DNA of 64,000 bases, taken from positions 37,127-101,126 of the forward strand of contig NZ_AZCX01000008.1 in assembly GCF_001433995.1 (NCBI RefSeq). The letters are read 5' to 3'. Source of the stretch: Secundilactobacillus kimchicus JCM 15530. Its GTDB lineage: Bacteria > Bacillota > Bacilli > Lactobacillales > Lactobacillaceae. Each line of letters starts with the position of its first letter. The stretch's first letter is position 1. This document shows positions 51,986-60,055 of the stretch, piece after piece. The translations under genes were made by a program, and so were the position numbers. The notes under the pieces are model-generated. The model ran no database searches. It was not told the DNA's origin and saw only the letters and a program-made list of their open reading frames with translations.

Positions 51986-52019
51986 GAGGTCATCGGGCAG
52001 GCCCCCGGTGGCCTCTTTT
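51986..52019 (+). terminator. Terminator of the small peptide unit
   Basis: GAGGTCATCGGG pairs with CCCGGTGGCCTC (12 bp with two wobble pairs) around a 6-base loop, followed by four Ts. Confidence 0.8.
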
Positions 52020-52223
52020 CAATACCAATAATATATCGAATTAAGTCGGTCATGTCAATCAAAATAACGGGTAACAAAGCGCCATTCGACAACGAATGCT
52101 AGACTCATCGACACACCGATGTTTCCAAACCGAATTCTGATTAAAATTTAAACAAGTAACGGTCGGTTTCAAACGGATATCGCGTTTAAAACTATGTTAT
52201 AGTCGTTGAAGGAGGTGCTAGGA

Positions 52224-53409
52224 ATGAAAAATAACCGTCTAAGCTTCTTAAAAATTGAAATTATCAATCATCCGTTATTCAAGAAAAACGTCTCGTTCTC
52301 ACTAGTCGCTAGTCAGCGGGTTTTTACTGACAAACACTTCGATCTAACCCATCTTTTTGGGAACGTTTGGATTTAACAACATCACCACTTTAATCGGCCG
52401 AAATGCTTCAGGAAAGACATTGTCAATGAAGCTAGTGATGGGAATGCTTTCGTTACTTTTACACCAACGCTCGATTGATCAAACTCACCTAAAGGAAACG
52501 CTGATTGGCACGACACCTATCTCATTCAACACCTACTTTTATGGTAGTGATCATGTTATTTATCTCGACAAAATCGTCTTAAAACCAAAAGCTGATCAAT
52601 CTGGCCAATGGTCGGTTGATTCAGAGATTATCCTTGAGAAAAACGCAACGCAAAATATGAGCCGAAAGGCCTTATTTGATTTTACGTCGGCAAAAGTGTT
52701 TATAGATCGGCAACAATTGGATAATTTACAGTTGAGTCTGCTAGCAGATGACGACTCGCTGATGCGCACCGTCTTCGCCTCAAACGAGTATACGACGCAA
52801 CCAATATTTGATACGTTAATGTTTACCAATACAAATGTGCCGTTCATCAACCCTTCGGAAAGCAAAATCTCTCAAGCACTATTGCGTTATCTTGACCCGA
52901 CAATCGATTATCTTTACATCGAAAATAAGGATAATCAGGCCTTTTACCGGCTAAAATTCAATAACAGCGAAAAGGAAATAACCGACAGTAATTTTGCCAC
53001 CATTGAATACTACCTATCTTCTGGGACCGTCAAAGGGATCACTCTGTATCAGTATATTGTCGCTGCTTTGCGGTCCGGTGGTCTCATTTTCATTGATGAA
53101 TTGGAAAACCATTTCAACCTTGCAATTGTTCGAACCTTCATGGCTTATTTTACGAATCCCAAAATTAACCCGAACCGCGCCGTTTTAATTTTCAGCACGC
53201 ACTATGCTGATTTAATTGACGACTTAAGCCGCGGTGACCAGATATTTGTATCCCGCCGTCAGGATAGCGAAATAGCCATCGACCGATATTCTGATATTGC
53301 TGACCGTCAAGATATTAACCGCGCCGAAATTTTCATGTCCAATTACTTAGGAGGCACCGCCCCCGACTACGACGCTTACATGGAACTTCTTCAGCAGCTT
53401 CAATCCTAA
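52224..53409 (+). pseudogene. AAA/ABC-type ATPase gene with a +1 frameshift
   Basis: ATG 52224 (AAGGAGG 9 bases upstream) opens MKNNRLSFLKIEIINHPLFK, the usual start of ATP-binding proteins of the AAA_15/AAA_21 group. After about 44 codons the frame is lost in a run of five Ts at 52354-52358. Removing one T joins it to the rest: GTFGFNNITTLIGRNASGKT (Walker A GRNASGKT), LIFIDELENHFN (Walker B with catalytic Glu) and LIFSTHYADLID (switch His). The whole would be about 394 residues. Stand-alone ATPases of this kind often belong to phage-defence or toxin-like systems, but no partner is adjacent. Pseudogene, programmed slippage and sequencing error are all possible. Confidence 0.82.
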
Positions 53410-53487
53410 AATAATCAATCCGTCACTGCCCTAGCCGGTGAATCAATTGGGACTTCAACGCTAAACGATGACTAGAACCTCTAGAAA

Positions 53488-53520
53488 AGGCGAAAACCAA
53501 AATCGGTTTTCGCCTCTTTT
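53488..53520 (+). terminator. Terminator of the ATPase gene
   Basis: AGGCGAAAACC pairs perfectly with GGTTTTCGCCT (11 bp, 6-base loop), followed by CTTTT. Confidence 0.85.
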
Positions 53521-53600
53521 ATAAAAAATAACAAGCTAGTAGTCTAACATGTGCCAGCCTTATCGCCGCAAAGTACCGGCAATCTCCCTGTCCATCACAC

Positions 53601-53912
53601 TCAGCTATCCATAAGCTCCTTAAACTTGTCTGGGTCCTTATCAAGCAGCGACAAAATCACTTTAGAGGGACCATTAGGCCGCGTTTTACCAATTTCCCAA
53701 GCTTCTACCGTTCGCGGTGATACCAGTAACGTATGGGCTAGCATCTGCTGCGTCATGTGATTCTTGCGCCGAATTGTCTTAATTTCAGCAGCCGAGAAAT
53801 CAGGTATCGGTCTGACCGTAGCGATATCAACCGTCGCTTTTGACTCATCACCGGCTAGAAAGGCTTGATAATCGTCGACGCTCTGCATAATTTGACTCTT
53901 TTTTTCGGTCAT
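53601..53912 (-). CDS. HigA-like helix-turn-helix antitoxin/regulator
   Basis: 103 residues; AGGAG lies about 10 bases before the ATG. The C-terminal half is an XRE-type DNA-binding domain, IKTIRRKNHMTQQMLAHTLL and then VSPRTVEAWEIGKTRPNGPS, as in HigA/MqsA-type antitoxins. The N-terminal half is short and acidic (DDYQAFLAGDESKATVDIAT), the kind of region that wraps a RelE/HigB toxin. No such toxin gene precedes it; instead the Panacea-type antitoxin gene ends 44 bases upstream on the same strand. It may be an extra regulator of that operon or an orphan antitoxin. Confidence 0.78.
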   Translation of the reverse strand: MTEKKSQIMQSVDDYQAFLAGDESKATVDIATVRPIPDFSAAEIKTIRRKNHMTQQMLAHTLLVSPRTVEAWEIGKTRPNGPSKVILSLLDKDPDKFKELMDS

Positions 53913-53956
53913 CAGTCATCAACTCCTGCATATTGGTTTGCTTGGAACAGGTCCCA

Positions 53957-54943
53957 CTACTCACCAGCCAAAACGGACAACGAACTGGCATCATCATACG
54001 AAATCAATTGGCCATTCGCGTTGTTCCGCCAGGCCGCCTCCCCATGAGAAAAGGCCGATATTGCTTTGGTGTCCATGTCTTTAAAGCGCGCCAACGTCAC
54101 CGCCATCACCTCTAATTCCTCTTTCGAGAAAAGATCGGCATCAAAATCAACGTTAGCCGCCTCGTAATACCAGTCATACTGACCCGACTCACTCTCTTTT
54201 CCGGTCATGAGCTGAGCACCCTCCATAGCGCCATATAGTAAATCAAATTGATCCGGGGCTGGCCCATGGGGAAGGCGCGCATACGCTACCCCGCTTATCG
54301 AGACGGTATACCGGCCAAAATACTCGAAATCCGAGTAGAATAACAGTTTGTTCAGCTTAGTCTTCGTTAATTTCGAAACATGGCTCACAAAGAACAACAC
54401 CATATTAGAGAATTTCTTTAAGTCAAACGCCTGATAGCCAGAAAATTCTGAATAGCGTCGGGCCGCAAATAGGTCATTAATGCCGCGCTCAATCATCTTC
54501 GTAGCGTTGGCTCTTTTTGGCGGATCAAGCTTTTGTTCAAACGCTGCCTTGCCTTGCTCGGTCATTGCCTGTTTAGAAGACTCATATATTGTTTGAGCCA
54601 TATCAGAATCCTTCTCAAGCGCTAATAATAGCTTATTATTAGCCACCGAAGGCAGCGAACCCGTCTCATAGGTTGCGATGGTGGTGGCACTCCACCCCAG
54701 CAATGCCGCAAAGTCTCGTTGAGTCAGTCCAAATGACTGTCGGAGGGCTTTAATCCGTTCAGGAGTAATCATGCCATGCCGCTGCCGGTATTGATCAAAC
54801 GCCCTTGAAACCGCCTCATTGTCCAGTTCTTCATCAAACATGCGCTCGCCGCTATCCACGTCAATCCGAGCTTTAATAGACAGGCGAACTTCTTCCCCCC
54901 GAATCGTATAGGTTTCATTGATGACCTTTACTTCAGTTTTCAT
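53957..54943 (-). CDS. MqsA-type antitoxin with HTH and Panacea (SocA/DUF4065) domain
   Basis: 328 residues; GGGGAG lies 5 bases before the ATG. The N-terminal ~60 residues match the start of Panacea-fused antitoxins (VINETYTIRGEEVRLSIKAR), which bind the toxin. An XRE helix-turn-helix follows at about 60-125 (IKALRQSFGLTQRDFAALLG and WSATTIATYETGSLP). Residues about 185-300 form the Panacea domain (FSNMVLFFVSHVSKLTKTKL, NKLLFYSDFEYFGRYTVSIS, GVAYARLPHGPAPDQFDLLY), a neutralisation module found with many unrelated toxins. The toxin gene directly upstream is MqsR-like and frameshifted. The antitoxin is intact and would bind the palindromic operator. Confidence 0.85.
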   Translation of the reverse strand: MKTEVKVINETYTIRGEEVRLSIKARIDVDSGERMFDEELDNEAVSRAFDQYRQRHGMITPERIKALRQSFGLTQRDFAALLGWSATTIATYETGSLPSVANNKLLLALEKDSDMAQTIYESSKQAMTEQGKAAFEQKLDPPKRANATKMIERGINDLFAARRYSEFSGYQAFDLKKFSNMVLFFVSHVSKLTKTKLNKLLFYSDFEYFGRYTVSISGVAYARLPHGPAPDQFDLLYGAMEGAQLMTGKESESGQYDWYYEAANVDFDADLFSKEELEVMAVTLARFKDMDTKAISAFSHGEAAWRNNANGQLISYDDASSLSVLAGE

Positions 54944-54953
54944 GTTATCTCCC

Positions 54954-55279
54954 CTAATCGTAAATCGTTTCGTGAAAAGAAATAACCTTCACCCATCCAT
55001 TCATGAGCTTTAGCTTTATATACAAAGGCTTAACACTCTCACCGTTTTTATTGAAGACCCACAAATATTCACCCGGTCTATCCCTATCCTCCTCAGGTCC
55101 CTTCACGTAGTCGCGTTGGGCGTCAGTCCCAAAAGGATAATTTTAATTGCTTTAGGCGTCATTTCAGTGATTCGAGCATAATCAACCGTCCGTTGAACAA
55201 TGTGCCACTGACCACGCCTAAGGGATTTCTTGAACTCCAGTAGAAATCGGCGAATCGTTGCATCGCTTGCTGGGCCCAT
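54954..55279 (-). pseudogene. mqsR: MqsR-like mRNA interferase toxin gene with a frameshift
   Basis: ATG 55279 opens MGPASDATIRRFLLEFKKSL and runs to ITEMTPKAIKIILLGLTPN, then hits TGA at 55103-55105 in the wrong frame. Skipping two bases near 55113-55114 restores DYVKGPEEDRDRPGEYLWVF, YIKLKLMNGWVKVISFHETI and a stop at 54954, ten bases before the antitoxin ATG. The order LLGLTPNDYVKG / LWVF / YIKLKL / VISFHE parallels MqsR (IIGLSESDFYKS / YLKITV / LIVSFKEK). MqsR toxins cut mRNA, mostly at GCU sites. The repaired product would be about 107 residues. The lesion probably silences the toxin while the antitoxin stays intact. Confidence 0.82.
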
Positions 55280-55308
55280 GGCTTTTCTACACTCCAGTTC
55301 CTAAAATT

Positions 55309-55337
55309 AGCATAGCATTGCTACAAATTTGTAGCAA
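55309..55337 (-). promoter_or_regulatory. Promoter and operator of the toxin-antitoxin operon
   Basis: TTGCTACAAATTTGTAGCAA (55318-55337) is a perfect 20-bp palindrome. On the minus strand its first six bases form the -35 (TTGCTA), with -10 TATGCT (55309-55314) exactly 17 bases further. Antitoxin bound there would block its own promoter. Confidence 0.8.
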
Positions 55338-55463
55338 GAATTTCGCTATCAAAAAGAAACTACGCAGTCTCCACCGCATTGGCGTGCAATTATCAAACCT
55401 AACCACTTCAAACAGGGCCCGCACCCCGCTATAATAATCTTAAGAAAAGAAAGGGTGATCAAG

Positions 55464-55695
55464 ATGACCAAATCAACCGTGACCTCTCTCCGTTTTACAG
55501 CCGATCAATATGAAAAAATCAAAAAAACTTGCCGACTTACATGGTGTCTCTGTTACAACCTACATGCGCGAGGCTGTGCTTGACCGAATGACAGATGAAG
55601 TAGACTACAACGACGCCAATGCAAACCTCACAGCCAGTCATGGCAAAACAGTCTCAAGTGCTGCCATTCGTCAGCGGCTGGGGCTTGACCGTTGA
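55464..55695 (+). pseudogene. RelB-type ribbon-helix-helix antitoxin gene with a frameshift
   Basis: ATG 55464 (AAGGG upstream) opens MTKSTVTSLRFTADQYEKIK, a ribbon-helix-helix start. In a run of seven As (55521-55527) the frame is lost; removing one A joins it to KLADLHGVSVTTYMREAVLD, RMTDEVDYNDANANLTASHG and TVSSAAIRQRLGLDR. The repaired protein has about 76 residues, a normal size for small RelB-type antitoxins. No toxin gene follows; the next 120 bases hold no open frame. Slippage in the A-run, a real mutation or a sequencing error could all explain it. Confidence 0.78.
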
Positions 55696-55822
55696 TGACA
55701 CTGACCGACCACTGAAATTCAAGCAGCACCAGTTGCCAAATTAGCGCTCATCCATCTCAGCCACGGATACGCTATGCCGATTAGATTCACCGCGATGTGC
55801 TCGAAATTGAGTGAACAACCAA

Positions 55823-55871
55823 AAATTGCGTCCCACGTCGCCTCTCCGGGCAAGACGTCAGGACGCAATTT
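55823..55871 (-). terminator. Terminator of the universal stress protein gene
   Basis: AAATTGCGTCC pairs with GGACGCAATTT (11 bp); TGACGTCTTG and CACGTCG in between can add a second stem. Five Ts follow on the minus strand. Confidence 0.8.
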
Positions 55872-55904
55872 CTTTGCGCACTTCATTAACGTTGTCAAAA
55901 CTCA

Positions 55905-56366
55905 CTAGATTGTTAAGACCGTTTCCAAGTTTCGGTGACCGTTGCTCATTAACGCCTTCGCTACGTGACCGATCTTTTGAATGTTGTACCCGCCACCGTT
56001 TGACTGGGCCACTAACAGGTAGTTGGTGGACTCCTTCAAGTAACTAATTAACGTGTTGACCGGGTCGCCGATGGTCATCTGGTACGAATGCTTGATATCG
56101 GCTGGTAATTGTTCACACAACGCCTTTAGCTCCTGCTCAACCGTTTCCGTGAGATGTTTTAAGTATGATTGGGGATTGGCCACGTGCTTCGTCAGCTCGG
56201 GGTCCACCACTTGAACCAGTGTGATGGGAATCTGGCCAGCCCGCGATAGCTTCACCGCGTTATCCAGGGCGCCCTTGGCCTGATGGCCGCCGTCGACCCC
56301 AACCACAATCTGTTTCTTATCAGCTAAATAACCGTAGTTGCCTTGCGATTCGAATCCATTACTCAT
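55905..56366 (-). CDS. Universal stress protein (UspA family)
   Basis: 153 residues from ATG 56366 (GGGAG about 8 bases upstream); an in-frame ATG five codons earlier overlaps that site. The fold order is typical: QIVVGVDGGHQAKGALDNAV at the start, a central ITLVQVVDPEL strand, and TNYLLVAQSNGGGYNIQKIG near the end. The G-2x-G-9x-G(S/T) ATP loop of the family is only partly kept, so ATP binding is uncertain. Cytoplasmic; induced by stress or slow growth in relatives. A hairpin-rich non-coding region with a perfect terminator lies directly upstream. Confidence 0.88.
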   Translation of the reverse strand: MSNGFESQGNYGYLADKKQIVVGVDGGHQAKGALDNAVKLSRAGQIPITLVQVVDPELTKHVANPQSYLKHLTETVEQELKALCEQLPADIKHSYQMTIGDPVNTLISYLKESTNYLLVAQSNGGGYNIQKIGHVAKALMSNGHRNLETVLTI

Positions 56367-56503
56367 TCTAACATCTCCCATTTTTTAACTTGGTTGGTGC
56401 TGGAGGTAGCCATAACCAACCTGTAATGATTAATATACAGGCCAGATGTAAAAGAAGTGTGAAGAATTTTCGAAATATTCTAGATTTTTTCAAATTAAAA
56501 CTA

Positions 56504-56550
56504 TAAAAAATGCACGATACCGGTCTTTTCAGATCCACGGTATCGTGCAT
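56504..56550. terminator. Strong terminator at the end of the candidate non-coding RNA
   Basis: ATGCACGATACCG (56510-56522) and CGGTATCGTGCAT (56538-56550) form a perfect 13-bp stem, with six Ts on the minus side and six on the plus side. No minus-strand protein gene ends here; the nearest one upstream ends at 57114 and has its own hairpin at 57037-57073. Confidence 0.88.
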
Positions 56551-56950
56551 TTTTTATGTTTTCTACAAACTCCAGTAAGTCCCCCGACGGTACTGGCGAG
56601 TTGAAGCGACGGACGCAGCGCACCTGGTCCGTCTAAGTATCCGTGATCACGGTCACGCAACACACGAGTCCGGTAGGCGGTGTGGCATCCTCCCTGCAAT
56701 CTGCCACCACCTACTAGACTTTAAAACAGTCGACGAGCTAGAGCCCGTCACACACTGACATGCGGTTACCTGTTAACGGTTTCCAAAATACTCCCTATAG
56801 TATCGAGCGGCTCAGCGTCGGGTCAATCGGTACCATTGAATACCGATGGGTGGCTCATAAACTTAGCCCGCGTCACTAGTCAGTCCCGGTCGGCTCCCCC
56901 TGACCAGAATTAAAACTCGTCACACGCTGACTGCTAAGCCCTCTACACTC
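56504..56950 (-). ncRNA. Candidate structured non-coding RNA upstream of the universal stress protein gene
   Basis: About 440 bases without a usable open frame, more G+C-rich than its flanks. Nine or more local hairpins lie in series, for example CCAGTA/TACTGG (56572-56596), GACGGAC/GTCCGTC (56608-56633), CCGTGATCACGG (56641-56652), a long stem at 56673-56714, GACGAGC/GCCCGTC (56732-56749) and ATCGGTA/TACCGAT (56826-56847). A 16-base motif occurs twice with two changes (CTCGTCACACGCTGAC at 56916, CCCGTCACACACTGAC at 56744). A minus promoter (TTGTTT, 16 bases, TATTAT at 56954-56981; also a perfect TATAAT at 56961) and a T-tailed terminator (56504-56550) frame it. The place next to usp recalls the lacto-usp RNA motif; identity untested. 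Confidence 0.6.
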
Positions 56951-57036
56951 TCTATAATAAATTATAATCAGGCAAAAACAAGCCATTCACGCTGTCATAA
57001 TTTTCGTTATTTTTAAAAAATCAGGCAGTTCACAAA

Positions 57037-57073
57037 CTGAGCCCCTAATGCTTGGTCAACATTAGGGGTTCAG
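57037..57073 (-). terminator. Terminator of the KxYKxGKxW adhesin gene
   Basis: CTGAGCCCCTAATG pairs with CATTAGGGGTTCAG (14 bp with one wobble pair) about 40 bases after the stop codon. The T-run is short. Confidence 0.75.
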
Positions 57074-57113
57074 TATGGTGCCTTTCATTCTTTAATTCTA
57101 CTTAAACCAAGTG

Positions 57114-59108
57114 TTAAGCATCGTGTCGACGCCGAGCTAACCCGTATGCACCAACGATTTCAAGTGAAATCAAACTAAGGCCAAGGCCAAGCAATCCGGC
57201 GTTAGACTCTTCACCTGTTTGTGGCAACTTAGCACTTTCAGTGATTGCTGCGCTTCCAGTACCTACCTGAGTTGGGGTAGCCGTGTCACGGTACGTATAA
57301 GTCGTTCCGCCTTGGCTGGTGCCATTGGTTACGGCTTCGTCCGTCCCAGTTTCGACCACGTCATTGCCGCCTTCACCAGTATTACCGTTGGTCGGTGTTT
57401 CGGTCTGCTGACCCGTTGGCGTGTTGGTATCTGTTTCCGTGACGATTGGCGTCTCAGTTGAGGTGCCGGTACCGGTGGTCGTTCCCGTCCCGGTTGGCGT
57501 CCCAGTACCAGTGGTTGTTTCGGTATCGGTCGGCGTCCCCGTTGTCACAATTGGGGTACCAGTACTAGTCCCGGTGCCGGTTGAGGTCCCAGTCCCTGTG
57601 GTCTTCGGGATCGCCGTCAGTTGAACGGTCCGAACCACGACCTTTGCGTCGCCAGCAACTGATACGTCTGTGTTAGTGGTGCCCACTTCTTTATCATCAA
57701 CCGTTGTATTGACGTACTTACTGGTGTAACCGTCCTTATTCAAGAGCACTGGTGTCAGGGCTTGGAAGACACCTGTCTTATCAGTATCAGACTTAGAAAC
57801 ACCACTTGGATCAGTTGTCCATGCCGTATAGTCAAAGTCTCCACTTCCGTCATTCTTAGCGGTTGCCGTTCGGTAGAACGTGATGTTTTGGACCCCGTTA
57901 TCTTGACTGATTTGGTTTCCCTTATCGTCTTGATAGACAACGTTTTCGGTAACCGTTTCAGTTAAATCAAGTTTATCTGGATTATCAGCTGGTGTGTCGT
58001 GATTCAGCGTATAGGTAATAGTGATGGTACTATCCTTAGGAACCCCGTTTTCATCACTGGTGCTGACCGCCGGAACACTTTGCTTATCCGGAGTCGCGCC
58101 TTTGATAACCGGTGCCGTCACTTCAGCGAATTCCTTTTGCCCATCAACGTTTGTGTAAGTCACTTGTTGGATTACGCTACCATCTTGACGAGTGTACGAA
58201 TCCTTACCCTGAGCCTTCAGCACTAGGTCAGTATCAGTCGTGAAATTAACGGTAGTAGAAGTAGGCTTTGCCGCCTGGCTACCATCTTCATACTGATAGA
58301 AGACCTTTTGAGTTACTGTAGCTTCTCCAGACTTATGCTTATGTTTGAGCTGAATAATATACGTCTTCCCAAGCTCAGGACTTGCGATACGTTCTAGTTG
58401 ACCATTCACATAGCCATCTTCACCATCTTCAGACACTAATGATGGGTCTAATTCGTAGATAGTCATATCAAGATCGTCTGCGATGGCACCTGACTCATCA
58501 GCAGAAGTAGCAGTATAATCAGCTCCTATGGTTGATCCTGTTGGCTTAATAACATACGACCTAAGTACTGCATCGTCTTCTTCGTCATCAACATAATTAA
58601 CCGTATAAGATGAAGCTGCTTGGCTGGAACCTGCGCTTGATGCGGCGCTGGAACCCGCACTTGATATAGCACCAGAACCTGCACTGGAACCTGCATTGGA
58701 ACCTGCACTGGACTCAGCTCCCGACGCTGTATTGTTTTCATCTTCATCAACATAGTTAACAGTGTACTGCGAGCCGGCCGCACTGTTTTCTGCGCTCGAA
58801 GCTGAACCCGACGCGGCACTTGACGCTACGCTAGACTCTGTACTTGAATCCGAACTCGGCGCCTCCTGAGTACTAGCATCAGTTGGTGTCGTCTCTACTG
58901 GTGCGGTCTGTGTCCGCTGCGCCTCAACAGTCGTCGCCGCATGAGCATCTGTAAACTGCCCAACGCCTAATAACGTGCCAGCAAATGATGCCACCATAAT
59001 GCCTGCAATCAACCACTGCTTACCTGATTTATAAAGTTTGCGATGTTCTTTCTTTTCAATCGAATCATTGATTAATTTATTGTGCGCTTTTTCAACATAC
59101 TTAGACAT
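57114..59108 (-). CDS. LPXTG adhesin with KxYKxGKxW signal and Ser/Ala-rich region
   Basis: 664 residues; AAGGAGGA precedes the ATG. The start EHRKLYKSGKQWLIAGIMVA is the long KxYKxGKxW signal peptide, typical of glycosylated serine-rich adhesins. Residues about 70-180 are Ser/Ala/Gly-rich and contain two YTVNYVDxxE units. Beta repeats of the mucin-binding type follow (KVFYQYEDGSQAAKPTSTTV, ENVVYQDDKGNQISQDNG). A Thr/Gly/Pro-rich stalk (TGTGTSTGTGTSTG) then leads to the sortase signal LPQTGEE, a hydrophobic helix and the tail RRRHDA. Covalent wall anchoring is expected, with O-glycosylation of the Ser and Thr regions. Glycosyltransferase genes lie just upstream. Confidence 0.9.
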   Translation of the reverse strand: MSKYVEKAHNKLINDSIEKKEHRKLYKSGKQWLIAGIMVASFAGTLLGVGQFTDAHAATTVEAQRTQTAPVETTPTDASTQEAPSSDSSTESSVASSAASGSASSAENSAAGSQYTVNYVDEDENNTASGAESSAGSNAGSSAGSGAISSAGSSAASSAGSSQAASSYTVNYVDDEEDDAVLRSYVIKPTGSTIGADYTATSADESGAIADDLDMTIYELDPSLVSEDGEDGYVNGQLERIASPELGKTYIIQLKHKHKSGEATVTQKVFYQYEDGSQAAKPTSTTVNFTTDTDLVLKAQGKDSYTRQDGSVIQQVTYTNVDGQKEFAEVTAPVIKGATPDKQSVPAVSTSDENGVPKDSTITITYTLNHDTPADNPDKLDLTETVTENVVYQDDKGNQISQDNGVQNITFYRTATAKNDGSGDFDYTAWTTDPSGVSKSDTDKTGVFQALTPVLLNKDGYTSKYVNTTVDDKEVGTTNTDVSVAGDAKVVVRTVQLTAIPKTTGTGTSTGTGTSTGTPIVTTGTPTDTETTTGTGTPTGTGTTTGTGTSTETPIVTETDTNTPTGQQTETPTNGNTGEGGNDVVETGTDEAVTNGTSQGGTTYTYRDTATPTQVGTGSAAITESAKLPQTGEESNAGLLGLGLSLISLEIVGAYGLARRRHDA

Positions 59109-59564
59109 ATGTAGTCCTCCTTGTTATTCGAGCATTTCTCCCAAAGATTGGGCCTCTTTTGTTGGCACGGCTCCCTACCAACAAAAATAGTACATTTTAT
59201 TAATAGTGTCAATGTAATTTATTTAAAAAATAATGAATTTTTTGACAGAAATTTATCTTATCGTCAAAATAATAGATGGCTTGTTATCACGATCCTTTAA
59301 CAATCATAATTTATAATTTCTAATCAGTTCGACGAACAAGCGCTTTATAAAAACGAATGCTTTACATCACTTTTTCAGCCTACTAACAGTTGCTGGTCGC
59401 TTAATAGCCTAATATCACTCGGTTACTTTAAAACATCACAATATCCCTCAAAAAAAGGTTTACTTGTCCAACAAATAAGCCAACCACGCTGGCTGTAACG
59501 TTCTTACTTGATTTACCCAGCTTTCGGCCAGCTATCGAACACACTTCTAGGCTTCTTTAACCGG
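59109..59564. other. AT-rich intergenic region, 450 bp
   Basis: Upstream region of the KxYKxGKxW adhesin, strongly AT-rich, with no coding sequence. Promoter elements cannot be chosen with confidence among many AT-rich matches. Confidence 0.45.
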
Positions 59565-59932
59565 TTAGCGTAGCAACCCGTTCATCATCTCCAGATATTG
59601 TGGAACCACAGCCGTTGTCAACCCATGATATTTGGCTGTTTTGCCAATCAGGTCTTGAGCCACTAACTGAACCGGTTCCTTAGCCGTGTACAGTCCCGTC
59701 CAGATTACCTGGTTCTCCCGCAACAACTGCTTTTGTTCGGCTAATGCCTGATCGAGGTCCGTAGATTGGGTGACCTGCATTCTCAGCGCTAATTCAGCGA
59801 TGTACCAACAAAAATCCGAATGATACCGCTCTGGCAACTTTTTCTTGATGACGGCCAGTTGATACCGGTTTGCAACCACCCAAGTTGCAAGTTGCCGTGA
59901 AACGGAATAATAATTGAAATAAGTTTATCCAT
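59565..59932 (-). pseudogene. Glycosyltransferase family 2 remnant with internal deletion
   Basis: ATG 59932 opens MDKLISIIIPFHGN, the first strand of a GT2 glycosyltransferase, with GGGAG upstream. After about 14 codons the similarity jumps, in another frame, to a helical C-terminus of about 104 residues (VVANRYQLAVIKKKLPERYH ... YHGLTTAVVPQYLEMMNGLL) like the end of sugar transferases of about 300 residues such as the neighbouring gene. The whole catalytic middle, including the DxD region, is missing. This is best read as an inactivated second transferase beside the intact one. The C-terminal frame alone could be made as a small protein, but it has no good ribosome site. Confidence 0.65.
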
Positions 59933-59973
59933 GGCACTCGATTCTCCCTTGCTATGTGGTCGATTAAACAACT

Positions 59974-60016
59974 AAAAACGCACGATTCCGGTCCACTAGA
60001 CCAAGGATATCGTGCA
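59974..60016 (-). terminator. Terminator of the intact glycosyltransferase gene
   Basis: GCACGAT and ATCGTGC close a hairpin with a partly paired interior (CCGGTC/GACC), with five Ts on the minus strand. Its arms resemble those of the terminator at 56504-56550. Confidence 0.75.
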
Positions 60017-60055
60017 TTTCCTAATCACACTTGAATGGCCATTCAGTCACCCACG

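Noticed and set aside
56504..56950. tmRNA or RNase P RNA as identity of the hairpin-rich region
   Set aside because: No CCA end, tRNA-like part or tag frame of tmRNA, and the conserved GAGGAAAGTCC block of RNase P RNA is absent on both strands.
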